From Falciphora oryzae (Eukaryota; Ascomycota; Sordariomycetes; Magnaporthales; Magnaporthaceae), in NCBI GenBank assembly GCA_000733355.1, contig JNVV01000024.1, positions 327,865-391,864 on the forward strand: a stretch of DNA of 64,000 nt, in the 5' to 3' direction. Shown piece by piece: positions 1 to 13,071 of the stretch; the first letter of the stretch is position 1, and the number at the start of each line of letters is the position of its first letter. A program made the position numbers and the translations under genes. The notes beneath the pieces were generated by a model. It made no database searches and was not told the DNA's origin. It worked only from the letters and a program-made list of their open reading frames with translations.

Positions 1-81
1 TCTTTGAGCTTTCCCGCCCTTCCTGGTATTACTCCTTTGTCCGCTATTTGCCCCGCTAACACCAGATATCCACACCTCTAG
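1..81 (+). other. Probable 3' end of an intron in the polyketide synthase gene
   Basis: The conserved AT-domain reading frame begins only at 82. Just before it are a gctaac branch-like site (54-59) and a ctctag acceptor ending at 81. The 5' boundary is not visible. Confidence 0.5.
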
Positions 82-3000
82 ACGAGCTCACCAAGAACGC
101 CGATTCTTCCAACGTTGACAACCCTGCCTATAGCCAACCGCTATGTGCGGCAGTCCAGATCGCGCTGGCGCGTCTCCTGGCAAGCTGGGGTGTGCGCCCG
201 GCCGCTGTGGCGGGCCACTCGTCGGGCGAGATTGCGGCGGCTCACTGCGCGGGCGCGCTCAGCCTCCGTGCCGCCATGAAGGTGGCCTACTTCCGCGGCG
301 CCCTATCCGCGGACCTCCTGGTGCGGCAGTACACAACAACCAGCTTGGGCAGCAGGGGCGGCCGCGGCATGATGGCCGCGGCCCTGTCCGAGACCGCAGC
401 CAAGTCATACGTGGAGAGAGGCGCGCTCGCCAATGTGGCGGTGGGGTGCGTCAACAGCCCGCAGAACGTCACGTTCACGGGCGACAAGGGCCAGCTGGTT
501 AGGCTCGAGGAGATGCTCAAGGCGGACGGCGTGTTTTGCCAGCTGCTCAACGTCGGCAGCGCGTACCACTCCAAGTATATGGAGGAGGTTGCCTCGCGCT
601 ACCAAAAGTGCATGGGCTCGTTGGACAAGGATCCTGCCGCCGATGCGGTGACAAGTCCGGCCATGTTCTCCTCCACCACCGGAACGCGAGCTGTGGTGGA
701 CGAGGTGGGCAGGGCTGAATACTGGGTCAAGAATCTCGTTTCGCCGGTCCTGTTTTCTGGTGCACTCTCCGAGATGCTCAAGGAGGAGAATCTCGATAGT
801 AGCAACGGCGAGAGGAGCGGGGTCAACTACATCCTTGAGCTGGGACCGCACGGAGCTTTGCGTCGATACGTCAAGGAGATCAGTGACGCTCTCCCCCAAG
901 GGAGCGTCGGGAAGTCGGCCAAGTACGACTCAGCACTGGCACGCAACGTCTCTGCCATAGAGACTGTACTGAGCGCTGCAGGGCGGCTCTTCTGCGCGGG
1001 CTTGTCGTCCCTTGACCTTGCAGCCGTGATGGCGAGCGGCAGTGGTGATACCCATCACAACGAGGTCGGAAGGATAGGAAGCCCAAGGCGCGAGAAAACG
1101 CTTGTCGACCTCCCCGAATACCCCTTCAACCATTCACAGGGCTACTGGGCAGAGAGCCGGATCAGCCGCAACATGCGACTGAGGCAGCAGCCACGCAACG
1201 ACTTCCTCGGCTCCCAGGTTGCCGACTGGAACCCGGCCGACGCGCGCTGGCGCATGTACCTCAAGCTGGCGGAGCACGGCTGGGTCCGGGACCACGAGGT
1301 CACGGGCCAGCTCATCTACCCGGCGGCCGGCATGTTGGTCATGGCCATCGAGGCGGCGCGCCAGCTGGCCGACCCGGACCGGGCTGTGGCTGGTTACCGG
1401 CTAAAGGAGGTCGTGTTCGACAAGGCCCTGATATTACCGACGACGGCATCCGAGGGCGTCGAGGTGCAGCTGCGCGTCCGGTCCGGCAAGTTCAGCAACT
1501 TCACGGGCGGCGCGTCCGGCTGGTCTGACTTTGAGCTCGCGTCGCACGGCGACGGCGGGTGGACCGAGCACTGTCGTGGAAGCATCCGCGTCGAGTACAG
1601 CGAGGCGACATCAACGGCGAAGTCAGCGGCGTCGGGCAGTTGGGGCAGCGGCAGCACTGCTCACGAGAAGAAGGCAAGGGAGCAGAGGGTGCTGGCCGAG
1701 GCCGCAGCGCTCGACCGCAGGTGCAGTGTGCCGCTCGACTCGGGATCGCTGTACGGCATGATCGAGATGATCGGCATAGTCTTCGGGCCGTCGTTCCGGA
1801 CGATGCGTGACGTCCGGCAAAGCAGCAGAGGCAGTACCAGACGCAGTGCCAGAGACCCCGCCCGCAGCACGCATTCGAGCGATGCCGTTGCTCACATCCG
1901 CGTGATGGAGCAGCGCCCTGGTGCCAGGCCAACCAGTCACCAGGTCATCCACCCAGCCACGCTGGACGGAATTCTTCAAACCGTCTTCCCGTCCCTTGCT
2001 GCTGGCGACAGACAAACAGCTATGCGCACACTTGTCCCGTCGTTCCTCGAAAATCTGTGGATCGCATCGGACATCTGCCGCGACGATCCTGCGTCGCTCA
2101 AGGCACACACCACGGCGCGCAAGCGGGGCCTTCGTGAAGCTGAGTGTGTTGTGACGGTCACGAACCCCGGCGGCGATTCTCTTCTTGCTGAGTTGAGCGG
2201 GTTCAGACTCACGGCCCTGAGCAACGGAGCCGGCGGCGGCGCCACTTCGGCCGCGAAGGGGCGCGACGGAAGTTGGAGGCGGCTTTGCTATAACCTTGCT
2301 TGGGCCCCGGACGTCGACCTTCTGGATCTCAAGCAGGCGCCCGACTGGTTCTTCGAGCCGTTGGCGACGACAGAAGCAGCTCCCGGTGGAAAATCTCTTG
2401 GTCTGCAGGAAGAACTTGAGTTCCTGTGCTTCTATTACGTTACCAAGGCACTGGATTACCTCGATGGAGGCGGAGTCGGTCCTCCGGCTGATGGGCACTT
2501 GGCGAAATACGTCGACTGGATGCGGATGCACAAGCGGCACATCGTCAATCTTGCCGCTGGTGACAGTTCCGCTCCCACGGGTCCTAATGCCGTAAACGCC
2601 AAACCGACATGGCTACGGCAGGTCCGTGACGAGGAGTACGTGGTCGAGGTGATGGAGAGGGTGCGCGAGACTCCCGAGGCCCCTATCCTGCTCCGGCTGG
2701 GACCTGAGTTGCCGGCAATCCTCGCGGGGCTTGTCGACCCACTGGAGCTGATGTTCCGAGATGACGTGCTGCAACGCCTGTACCGGGACGGCTTCGGCGC
2801 CAAGGGAACGTATGCGACCCACGAGCGACTTGTCGACGCGCTGGCGCACAAGAGGCCCGGGATGAGAATCCTGGAGATCGGGGCTGGGACCGGAGGGACA
2901 ACCGTGCCTCTGATTGAGACGCTGTCGCGGCATGGCCACGGGTTTGCGCCAGGGGAGGATGGCACCCCGAGATTCGAGCATTATACGTTCACCGACATCT

Positions 3001-6000
3001 CGCCCAGCTTCTTTGAGAAGGCCCAAGAGATGTTCAAGGACCATTCGTCGAGGATGAGCTTCAGAGTTCTAGACATTGAGAGCGACCCGATCAAGCAGGG
3101 GTTCGAAGTCGAGGGATACGACCTCATCGTCGCGGCCAACGTAAGTTGGGCTTGGATCTCGGGCGTCTCCCTTCCTCAACTTTCGCTAACACTCATATAC
3201 AACCAGGTTTTGCACGCCACCAAGCAGATGGAAGTGACGCTGGCGAACACAAGACGCCTGCTGAAGCCGTAAGTGCCCCTCGAACAGGCAAGAGTGAATG
3301 GGATGTTCGCCGGAGCGCTAACGACGGTGACAGTGGTGGGAAGCTTCTCCTCTTTGAGTTGACGAATCTGAACATGCTTGGCGCCGGATTTGCCATGGGT
3401 TTGCTGCCAGGCTGGTGGCTAGGTAGGTCCAGTGGCGGCCTTTGAGTTGCTGACGCGGTCCTGGAAGCAGAGTACTGACGCTTAGCTTGTGTAAAATAGG
3501 AACGGAGCCCAATCGCAGATGGGGCCCGCTGATGTCCAAGGCCGACTGGGATGGCATGCTGCGCGGCTCGGGATTTACCGGAAACGAGCTGCCAGCAGAG
3601 GAGACGGGCAGCGAGCGAACACAGACAATTTCTGTCATGATGTCAACTGCCACCGATCATGCCAGGGCGCAGAAAGAGACGCTAGCACTGACACCTAGCA
3701 ACTCCGCATCTCGAATCGTCATTGTGGTGTCCGAGGGTTCGAATCTGCAACGAGCGGTAGCAGCTGAGCTTGCGCGATGTCTTGAAGCAGATCCAGACAG
3801 GGCGAGGAGGTCAGACCCGGTCAGGATCTATTCGATCGCGGAGGCCTCGCGCGCGCCAGTACGGGGTGCCCTCTGCGTCTTCCTCCCCGAGTTTGAGCAC
3901 CCTTTCCTCGAAACGGTGGACGAGGCCGGGTTCACCTGCCTGAAGCAGCTCACTGGCTCCAAGAGCCTTCTGTGGGCTACCAGGTCCCCAGTTTCCAAGA
4001 GTTGGAAGCCAGCGTTCGATCTGGTGCACGGGTTTGCGAGAACCGTCCGTGAAGAAAAGGGGGAGGAGTTCGACTTCGTAACGGTAGCGCTCGAGGATAC
4101 GAGGTTGGATCCTGCGTCCGTGGCGGCCAAACTTGGTCGCATTATAGGATCCACCGGCCTCATGGCCTCCTCTCGGCGTCGCGATGAAAGGACAGAGCAG
4201 GAGTTCGTTGAGCGGGACGGGGTGCTCTGCATCGGCCGAGTCATCGAGGCAAACTACCTCAACGACGAGATTGCGACAAGCCTGGTGCCGGCTGCTCAAC
4301 GCACGCCAAGGATGCAACCACTCGAGCGCGACAGACCGGTCAAGCTGACGATTGGGTCCTTGGGGCTGCTCGACACGCTGCGCTTCGTGGACGCTGAAGA
4401 CGGCACGAGTGGCGACGGCAGCCCGCACCTACACATCGAAGATGGATACGAAGTCGAGATCGAGGTCCGGGCGTGTGGCCTAAACTTCTTCGATGTCATG
4501 GCCGCCATGGGCCAGATCCCAGAGGACTTAGGGATCGAGTGCTCGGGTGTGGTGTCGCGGGTCGGGGCCCGGGTCTCGCGGCTCAAGGTGGGTGACCGCG
4601 TGCTGGCGGCACAAATGTCGTCACTTCGGACTCTCGTCCGTGCGCCCGAGGGCTTAGTCCACCCCATCCCGGAGGACATGTCGTTTGAGGAGGCGGCAAC
4701 GCTGCCCATCATCTACTGGACAGCCTACTATTCGCTGTTCGAGGTGGCGAGGCTCAAGGAGGGCGAGACGGTGCTGATCCACTCTGCTTCGGGCGGGCTC
4801 GGGCAAGCAGCCATCAACATAGCGCGGCTGCGCAGGGCGCGCGTGCTGGCGACGGTGGGCACGGCCGAGAAGGCTGCGTTCCTGGTGCGCGAGTTTGGGC
4901 TGCCCGAGGAGGACATCTTCTCGAGTCGTGATGTGGATTCATTCGTACTCGGCGTCGAGCGCGCCACGGGTGGGCGAGGTGTCGACGTTGCTCTCAACTC
5001 GCTTTCTGGCGAGGCCCTCCGGGCGACATGGGAGCGCTGCATGGCGCCACTGGGGCGGTTCATCGAGGTCGGCAAACACGATCTGGCTACGTTTGCCAGC
5101 CTACCCATGCACCCCGTAGCTCGGGGGGTTAGCTTCGCCAGCGGTGACGGGCTGTATGCCTCTCGCAGCAACCCGGCCCTCCTTTCCCGCATCCTGGGCG
5201 AGGTGGCTGCGCTCGCCCACTCCAAGGCCATCGAGCCGCCGAAGCCGCTACACGTGTACGGCTTCGGGCAGGTTGAAGAGGCGTTCAGGCTGATGCAGGG
5301 CGGCAAGCATATCGGCAAGATTGTGCTGAGGCCGGAGCCTGGCCAAGATATACCGGTAAGTAATGGTTCTGGCTCTCAGTGTACCCATCGGGGAGATGCT
5401 AACAAGACTTGACCTCAACCCAGATCGCACCGGACACTAGGCCGCAGTATCACCTGAGAGCCGACGCAACATACGTCGTCGCTGGTGGCCTCGGCGGGCT
5501 GGGCCAAAGCATCGCACGCTGGATGGTCCGTCGCGGGGCAAAGCACCTGCTGCTCTTGTCGCGATCAGGCGCGGACAAGGACAATACTCTAGTCGCCGAC
5601 CTGATTTCGATGGGAGCAGCGGTCGTGTTGACGCCGAGATGCGACGTGGGCAATGAGCAAGAGCTCGCGGCGACTCTGGACGCATGCAAGCTAATGATGC
5701 CGCCCATTGCCGGCTGCTTCAACGCGCAAATGGTCTTGAGGGTGAGTGTGGTGTTTGGTCGACGTGCCCAATACAAAGTGTGCAGGCACACGCGGCAGAC
5801 GTTCCAAAGTTGGACCCATAATTCCCATCGAGCCCCACAAGACTCTCGATTCACCAATCAGACGGCCTCCTGCTAACAATCTACCCCTGAACAGGACTCT
5901 AGCTTCACGTCCATGTGCCTGGACGACTTCCACGCCGCCCTGGTTCCCAAGGTCAGAGGCTCCTGGAACCTACACAAGCTGCTCCCAGATGACCTCGACT

Positions 6001-6812
6001 TCTTCGTCATGCTATCCTCCATGACCGGGGTTATGGGAAGCCACGGGCAGAGCAACTACGCAGCCGGGAATTCCTACCAAGACGCCCTGGCCCGCTACCG
6101 CCTCGCACGCGGCCAGAGAGCCGTCTCCCTGGACCTCGGAATGCTCCTCTCCGTCGGCTTTGTCGCCCAGCAGGGGCAGGACGGCAATGCCGCGCTCATC
6201 CAACGCCTGCGCGACCGCGGCTACATGCCCATCCGCGAGGCCGAGTTCCTCGCCCTGATCGACATGCACTGCGATCCGACGACAGCCGTGCCGCCCCCAT
6301 GTGCCACCGGACCCCTGGGTATGCTCCACGCGCAGGTCATAACGGGCATCGAGACCCCCGCGTCCCTGCGCCGACGCGGCGTAGAGCTGCCGTTCGCATC
6401 GCGCACCTCGGCGCTCTTTGACACGCTTCACCACATGGGCGTGGGCCGGCACGACGATGAGAGCGGCAGCGACGGCGGCTCTTCAGGCGGTAGCGGCTCC
6501 GCAGACGGGGCAGGCGCGCTCAAGGCGCGGCTTGCCGCTGCGGCGTCGATAGCCGAGGCCGGGGTCGTCGTGGCCGAGGCGCTGGCCGCCAAGCTGGCGA
6601 GGATGCTGTCGGTGCCGCGCGCGGATGTTGATTCGTCCCGGCCCTTGCATGTATATGGTGTCGACTCACTCGTCGCCGTCGAGCTGCGCAACTGGCTGGC
6701 TCGCGAGGCCCGGGCCGACGTCGCCGTGCTCGAACTGATGGGCGGTTCCAGCATTTCCAAGCTGGGTGCCGCAATTGCAGCCAAGGCACAGGCAGTCCCT
6801 GGGATTGTCTAG
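82..6812 (+). CDS. Highly reducing type I polyketide synthase, 5'-truncated (AT-DH-CMeT-ER-KR-ACP)
   Basis: Iterative megasynthase that builds a reduced, C-methylated polyketide. The ketosynthase lies upstream of the window. I read six exons: 82-3140, 3207-3268, 3334-3422, 3500-5355, 5424-5741 and 5895-6812 (about 2100 residues, phases consistent). Order: acyltransferase (GHSSGEIAAAH serine motif, then AYHSK); dehydratase with catalytic HEVTGQLIYP and partner Asp in HPATLDG; C-methyltransferase with SAM motif LEIGAGTGGTT (near 2870); structural pseudo-KR; enoylreductase (near 4345-5330, HSASGGLGQA); ketoreductase (VVAGGLGGLGQ, then SS..SNYAAGN); terminal acyl carrier protein with VDSLVAVELRNW. 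No thioesterase or reductase release domain follows the carrier, as is usual for HR-PKSs. Bases 1-81 look like the end of an intron (gctaac branch site, ctctag acceptor). All visible catalytic motifs are intact. The product cannot be predicted. Confidence 0.93.
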
Positions 6813-8423
6813 CCTCATGAGCCGCGAATCCCCGAAAAAAGAAAAGAAAAAAAAGAGGGAGAAAAGGAGAAGAATAAGAAAAAAAAGAACGAAAAAGCTC
6901 ACCAGGCCGCCCCTAATGGGGGGACCTGGCTACGAAACCGGTTTCCCCGTGTTTACTTTTTGTGGTGACTCGGAATTCTCGTCATTTCCACAGGGTTCAG
7001 ACCCAGACTAGAACTGGGGACCTAGGCGTGTGGTGTCGATCGGCATCCAACTGCGCCATCACTGGTGCCCCAGTGAGTTGTTGGAGGACGGCAAGAGCTC
7101 GGATGATAAGGGCTTGCTTGAGGACCCTGGGCTCGCACGCGCCAGCTGCCGTGGCCGTCACTTTCTTGTCGCTCTGCACACTCCCCTAGTATGCCCTGAT
7201 ATGTGGACGTTTTTCCTCCTTGCGCGCGCCACGCGCTTCCTGACTTTCCTTCTGTTTTCCCTTCCCCGTCGCATTCCACTTTGATACTAGTTTTCCTTGC
7301 ATGGAGTAACGGAGTTGGATGTCTTTTGCCAAAGCCAGTCACGGGCATGTATCTTCTTTACACGCTAGGCATGCTAGAATGCCAGGCTCGCAGCCTTAGT
7401 TTCGCTCAACAATACAGTACTTCATTCTACGCACAACCTTCCTCCACGCCTTGATATCTCGCGCCATTTTTTGCAGCTCGCTAGCCCTAGCCTAGTACTT
7501 CGGGCCACCAAGAACTTTGTCGACGGCAACAACGGCCTCGCCAGGACCTGCTCTGGGCGTTCGAAGATTTCCATCAAGTCCAACGTCCTGCACTCTGCCT
7601 CCCATTCCAGACGTCCATCTGCTAACCTAGCCCGCATGGCCCATAGCAGGAAAGCAACCAGGCCCACGTCCTAGGGCGCCAAGGCACTACCCGTTGGGCC
7701 TGCAAGCAGCCTTAAGAGACGACGAGAACACCTTGCGCCACGACCACGATGTCCTTGCCTCACTACCCCCATCGCTGCCTCGACCGCCCACGACGAGCTT
7801 CTAGCGGTTTGCAAATTACTACCCGGCCAAGACGAGCATCCTGACTCCTACCACAGCAGCCAGAGGAGCAACACTCCGCCAAGCTCGAGGTCGGCCGGCT
7901 AGTTTGAGCCACTACACACGCGGCAGCGGATACGTACGGCCGCAGGATCACGCTTCTACATCCACAAGACTCGGGCTCGGGCTAGACCGGAGGCTCTTCC
8001 GTTCCAGCAGTCTCGCACATGATCACACATAGTCCACTTCAGGAGTCTATGCAGGTTTTACGGCTGGGTCAAAATTGGGCTGTTTCCGAGGAGTATGCTT
8101 CGACAGCGAGCGTGTATCTCTCCAGTGCGGCTGGCACAGCCCCTGGCTGCGCCCGACGCTCTGGTGGAGTGTCCAGCTGAACGGTTTGCTGGAAACTCGG
8201 GGCTGTCCGGAAGAGGCAGCCTTCGTAGAGTCTCGGGTCTGAGCGGCGTCCCTGCTAGGCTTCGAAGATAGTTTTCGCATCGTAGCTAATCTATATCTAA
8301 ACGCCCAGATCTAGAGCTAATGCATCCACGAACTACATCCACGAACTTAAAGGCATCTCTGCCCGTGTCTCGATCGTCCCTCCGCGTCACCAGACTTCTG
8401 AGCCTCCAGCACTAGCTCCGCGC
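6813..8423. other. Intergenic, convergent 3' flanks of PKS and transporter
   Basis: No supported gene. A purine tract of A and G (about 6834-6895) follows the PKS stop codon. The rest holds only short frames without recognisable motifs. This is the shared downstream region of two genes that face each other. Confidence 0.5.
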
Positions 8424-10291
8424 TCACAGTGTATACAAGACCGCATCGTCCTTATCCTCCTTCAGCCTCTCGTTCGCCCTCCTCAGCAGCACCTTGAGCC
8501 CTAGACAAGTAGCGACAACAAGGGCCGAGAAGACCAGCATAAGCAAGTTGGCCATCAGAAAGCGCGGCCCGTCCGAGGACGGGAAGAAATAGGGGCTCCA
8601 GATGTTGCCCAGCTGGCTGAGCGGGCTGACGATGGCGATGGCGCAGGCGCGCTCCTCGGGCGTCTCTCCCAGCGTCGACGACGCCCAGGCGAACACGATG
8701 CCCACGGTTGTAAAGGTGCCGCATATGTACAGGAAGGCGGCCGCATAGCGGGCTGGGCCGTTTACCGTTGCCGCCGTGATGGCGAACCCGACGCAGGCGG
8801 CGGCCTGCGGGATCGAGATGTGCCAGCCGCGCTCGTTGCGGCGGTCGCTGGATATGGCCAGGAGGAGCGACACGACGGCTGCAACGAGGTACGGGGGCGC
8901 CGTCAGGATCAGGGTCAGGGTGTTGCTGCCGAGCTTAAAGCCTCGCACAATGGTAGGGAAGAAGTTTATAAAGCCGTAGGCGCTGTGCCCGGCCAACGTC
9001 ATGAAGACCTGCGCAGGTAGAAGCTCGTTAGTAATTGGCGTCTTCTTTTATCCGCCCCTCTCTCCCTTTTAGACCTCGAACAGCATCGTAGCGGGCCCCA
9101 AGGGTGACTATACTTACGAATATCCAAGTGCGGACATCCTTCACAGCGATCATCAGCCCATTCAGCACTCCTGCTTCCCTCTCCGGCAAGGACACACGAT
9201 CCCTCTTCATTCTCTCTATCGCCACCGCCTCCTCCTCGTCCGTCAGCAGCCAGGCCATGACGCCCCAGCGCTTCTGGCCCGGGAAGTCGGGCAACAGCAC
9301 AAGCGGCAGAAGAGCCACGAACAGGCTTGCGGCACCCTCGATGACGAACAGCCACTGCCAGCCGGCTAGTCCCCTCGCGCCCTCGAGGCTTGCAAACACT
9401 CCCGCCGCGATCAATCCCGAGAAGGCCGTGGCAAGGGGCAGGCCCGTCAGCATCACAGCCTGTCGCGTGGCCAGCTCGCGGCGCGGGTACCAGCAGCTGA
9501 GCAGGTAGATGGCGCCTGGGGCGAAAGGGGCCTCGACGAAGCCGAGGAAGAAGCGGATTGCGACCAGGTGACCGAAGCCGTTAGCGGCTGCGGTGGCTGC
9601 CGACACGCACGACCAGAGGGTGGCCCAGGCCGGGATGTAGAGGGACGGTCTGGTGCGGGCAAGCATCATGTTTCTGTGTTATACTACAGTCAGTATAGAG
9701 ATTCCTACAGGGTGAAAGTGAGCAAAGAGCAGCCTGGGGCCATGCGATGGGGAAGAAATAGGTGTACTCACGATGGCAGCTGCATCACCATGTAGCCAAC
9801 GTTAAGGATCGACACGGCCAAATTGAACTGGCTGCCGACCAGCCCGAGGTCGCGTTCGAAGGTGCTCAGTCTCGCCTGTCTGTTGTAGCCAGGAGGCAGA
9901 TACAAGTTAGTTCGCTGCCCTTGGCTTGCTCGGAAGGGGCCACGATATTTGCTTCGGGTCAGCCAGCTTACGCGATATTATTTCGATCAAGATAGTTGCA
10001 GACGTATAGCAGCCACAGTGGCGGGAGGAGCAGCAGGTCCAGCTTCCTGACCAGGCGCCGTTCCACCTCGGACCGACGCTCGTCGCTCATGTCGTCACGC
10101 GGGGTCGAGGGCTCGAGCTCGCCGTCGCTCAGCTCCCCGGTGGCCCCTAGATCCTCTCGCCGCCGACCCTCTCGCCCGACCGGAGTCTTGCGCTCTTCCA
10201 TTCTCGATGCTGGGCCGGGAGTCCCGAGCAAGGGCGCCGCTTCCTCAATGGATTGTCGAGACGAGCTCGAGGGGCCTGGTGTCCAGGGCAT
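8424..10291 (-). CDS. Major facilitator superfamily transporter, allantoate/anion:cation symporter type
   Basis: Four exons on the minus strand (10291-9972, 9879-9772, 9673-9118, 9008-8424) give 522 residues, normal for a 12-helix MFS carrier. The introns carry GTAAGC/GTGAGT/GTAAGT donors and CAG acceptors, and all phases agree. After a hydrophilic N-terminal tail of about 80 residues comes helix 1 (LLLLPPLWLLYVCNYLDRNN), then a short loop and helix 2, a layout typical of the Dal5/Tna1-like organic anion permeases. More than ten hydrophobic segments follow, with a long charged central loop (DEEEAVAIERMKRDR). It should sit in the plasma or vacuolar membrane and import or export a small organic anion; the substrate cannot be told. 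The start at 10291 is one of several in-frame ATGs (others lie further in) and is uncertain. It is convergent with the polyketide synthase, so co-regulation is not implied. Confidence 0.9.
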
Positions 10292-11220
10292 CAAGGAAGA
10301 AGACAGCAGAACGAAAGCCAAAAGGAGGGTCCAAACCTGTTCTCCCGTGACCCCGCAGTGGTCGTACAGGGTTCGCGTCGTCTCGGGCGGCTGTTCTCGA
10401 CCGTCGCATCCGAATCCGAAAGCAAGAGTAAGGCTCCCCAAAAGCTTGTTTGGCGGTGACTGCGCAGGTTTATCATTTCCAAAGTGCGACGCCGTGTTGC
10501 CGATCATTCCCCAACTGCCGGCATTTGTCGGAGGGTCCCTGCAGGCCCTACCACATCAATAGTGCGTGACCAGCCTGACATCAATCCATTTGAACCCCGC
10601 CGAACTCGGCGATCCCCCCGCATGTGTCTCCCGCCAGTTTAATCCCACGACTTGTTTCCGAGCTGCCACGCAGCCTGTGGCTTGACAAGGAAATTCCAAC
10701 AAGTACCGAGCTCCCAATCTTTTGGCAAACATGCAAGTTTAGTTCTGACCAACATTCTCGTCGTTATGCTTGCATTGTACACTATTCTTCTCTCGCTGTC
10801 ACAAAACGCTTTTGTGGCAAACAAAGGGGCGGCCATAGGGCAATCTTGGCCGGAATTTCCATACTCCCGTGTACTCGACAGTGCGAAGAACGGCGACTAC
10901 TACATCTCGCAGTCGAGATTTCTTTGAAGTGTAATTCGTTATTGTTCCTGTTTGCCCCTAACGTTTGGCAACGACAACGAAAGTCTATGTTTCCACCATG
11001 CTCCCCCCGGAGACAGGTTTACCCACTTGGCTTTGTTCGGGGGTCGAGCAGCTGCACGTCTCTGAAGCTCTCTCGCCATGTCAGTTGAGCCTGGGCCTGC
11101 CGCGTACCTACCTACGCAGGTAGGCGTGACACATCTGACAGTCATACCCGGGGCTCAAGGGAGAATCCCGGCCGTGCCGAAGTACAAATATCCCAGTGGT
11201 AGCCTTTCCCAGTAGGAGCT
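10292..11220. other. Upstream region of the transporter gene
   Basis: No gene supported. Only short overlapping frames without motifs on both strands. Confidence 0.4.
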
Positions 11221-11231
11221 CTTTTTTTTCC

Positions 11232-11680
11232 AACCTGAAGTTAGGCCAGGCGAAAACCCACCCACGGGTACCCATTTCAACCCGTGGGTTTACCCAAAAA
11301 TTTGGACCCAAACCCAAAAAATGGGTACCCATTTGGGTTTTGGGTTTTGGGTTTTTTTTGGGTACCCACGGGTAACCCAAAAAAACAGAAAAGCATACAA
11401 AAAAAAGGGGGCGGGGCTGCAGTAGGTGTTTTTATTGGTTGCACATTTTTTGGACCCGTGAAAAACCCAAAACCCAAAACCCAAACCCATAAAAAACCCA
11501 AACCCATAAAAAACCCAAACCCATAAAAAACCCAAACCCATAAAAAACCCAAACCCATAAAAAAACCCAAACCCAAAACCCAAAACCCACGGCGGGTACC
11601 CAATGGGTACCCGTTTTGGGTTTGGGTCCAATGGGTTTGGGTCCTTTATGGGTCCTATGGGTTTTGGCCGTCCCTACCTG
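11232..11680. repeat. Low-complexity CCCAAA/GGGTTT block with 17-bp tandem repeats and inverted arms
   Basis: Between about 11485 and 11567 a 17-bp unit (cataaaaaacccaaacc) repeats about five times. Left of it (11326-11360) the complementary wording (tttgggttttgggtttt) appears, and right of it (11600-11665) gggtttgggtcc wording returns, so the block has inverted arms. Short near-matching acctgaagt words lie at both edges (11235 and 11678). It could be a simple-sequence expansion inside a small non-autonomous element. It codes for nothing convincing. Confidence 0.75.
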
Positions 11681-11689
11681 AAGTAGGGA

Positions 11690-12990
11690 GTTTCCGTCTC
11701 CGTCGTATACATGATCGACACCAATAGCCTTTCCCTGTGGCTTCGTCATCAGCTAATGTCTTCATCGACTCGGTGCTCTGAGGGGTTCTGTATGAATTTC
11801 TCGGTATAGGCTTTATATTGCAAAGAGGGAATGTAGTACAGCGGCGAATGGCTGGCCACACCTGTCCGCAGGGGATATACACGATGCAGACGGCGTGTTT
11901 GGCAACCGAGGCGGCCAGGATGACGACCCCCCGCGCCTCGTAGTCTGGGGCTCGGGGTGCCGTGACGGTATGAGGTGTTATTATGAAAAACAATGTTTTG
12001 GTCAAGGATTTTTGACAGCTGACTTCTGGCCCGGGGTCGGAGGGCAAGGGGCAAGTCCCTGCGGGGTGGGGGTAAAGCTCGGAGACCTCTTGGCACCGAG
12101 GGGGAAATACCGACGAGGGCCAAGATGTGGCATCAGTTCGGGTTCCAACGCCCACAATCGACGGCTCCCACCTGCTGCCGTCCAGTTAGCTGTGCATCGC
12201 CTCCCTCGGTTATCATCTATGTTGCGGTTTTGTTCGTGGGTGGGGAAGGCGAAGGGAATGAGAATCGTTGGTAGATCCAAGAGCAGTGCGGCGCTGTGCT
12301 CAATGCTGCTCCGGCCGTCGAAACACCATTCTCGTCCAGAGTATATAGGTACCTAGGTAGATAAGTTGTCTTAGACAAAATGGAAACGTGAAGAGGGACT
12401 TCTGATCAACAGACTGTGTCAGCGTAACATAAGGAGACTGCTCTTTTCCCCTGCAGCAGCGGTCCACAAGAAACGGCGAGAGCCTTGCACAACGGGACTA
12501 CAGTTTCCTGACGAAGGGGCGTGGGGGTGGTTGAAGTGTGGCATAAAGACCTGCTGAGCTAATCTGGCAGCAAGAGAGGAGTGTGGCGCACTTCCAATTT
12601 CTGTTTGCATGTTAAAGACTTTTGGGGCGCACCAACCTGGAGAACTAAAACCCGGGAGACACACGAGCCACTAGTTAAAGTTTTTACTTTTTACTTCTTC
12701 CCAGCTCGTCGATCATATCTGGTAGTCTTTCTGTCGACAGAGCAGTCAAGTCCCTAGGCTCCCTCTTCTTCAACCAGATCGCCGCGCTCGCCAGCCCTCC
12801 TCTATATTTGGCTCTATCTCTCACGCCGCCGACACCGGGTCTCTTGCCCATAATTCCCAGCTTCGAAACCATTCTCGCTGTCCCCAAAACGACTGGTTTG
12901 CTAGTCCTCACATCTGTTCAACTAGAACGGCTGTCTCGCCATCGCCCATCTCTTTCTCTGCCCCAGACAGCCATCTGCCATCCATCAGCC
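11690..12990. other. Intergenic stretch without a supported gene
   Basis: Several frames of 70-170 codons overlap here on both strands, but none shows a family motif. One minus-strand stretch near 11880-11950 reads like a hydrophobic segment and could be the trace of a membrane protein. I cannot support more. Confidence 0.3.
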
Positions 12991-13071
12991 CGTCATCGCC
13001 AGCTCGCCGTTTGCCGGCCCGTCATCACCAGCTCGCCACCCATGCGCTCTTTGGCACCTCGCTCGTCACTA

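Noticed and set aside
1623..2540. 305-codon open frame on the minus strand inside the PKS
   Set aside because: Antisense shadow of a GC-rich gene; no motifs, while the plus strand has clear PKS domains.
6813..10291. Treating PKS and MFS transporter as a proven biosynthetic cluster
   Set aside because: Only adjacency is seen; the genes are convergent and the transporter belongs to an anion permease type not specific for secondary metabolites.
11485..11567. CRISPR-like array
   Set aside because: Units are contiguous 17-bp tandem repeats without spacers, in a eukaryotic genome.
11320..11670. Internal telomere repeat
   Set aside because: Units are irregular (GGGTTT, GGGTTTT mixed) in both orientations, not the TTAGGG arrays of most ascomycetes.
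11895..12356. 153-codon plus-strand gene
   Set aside because: No motif and overlapping frames on both strands; composition fits chance in GC-rich DNA.
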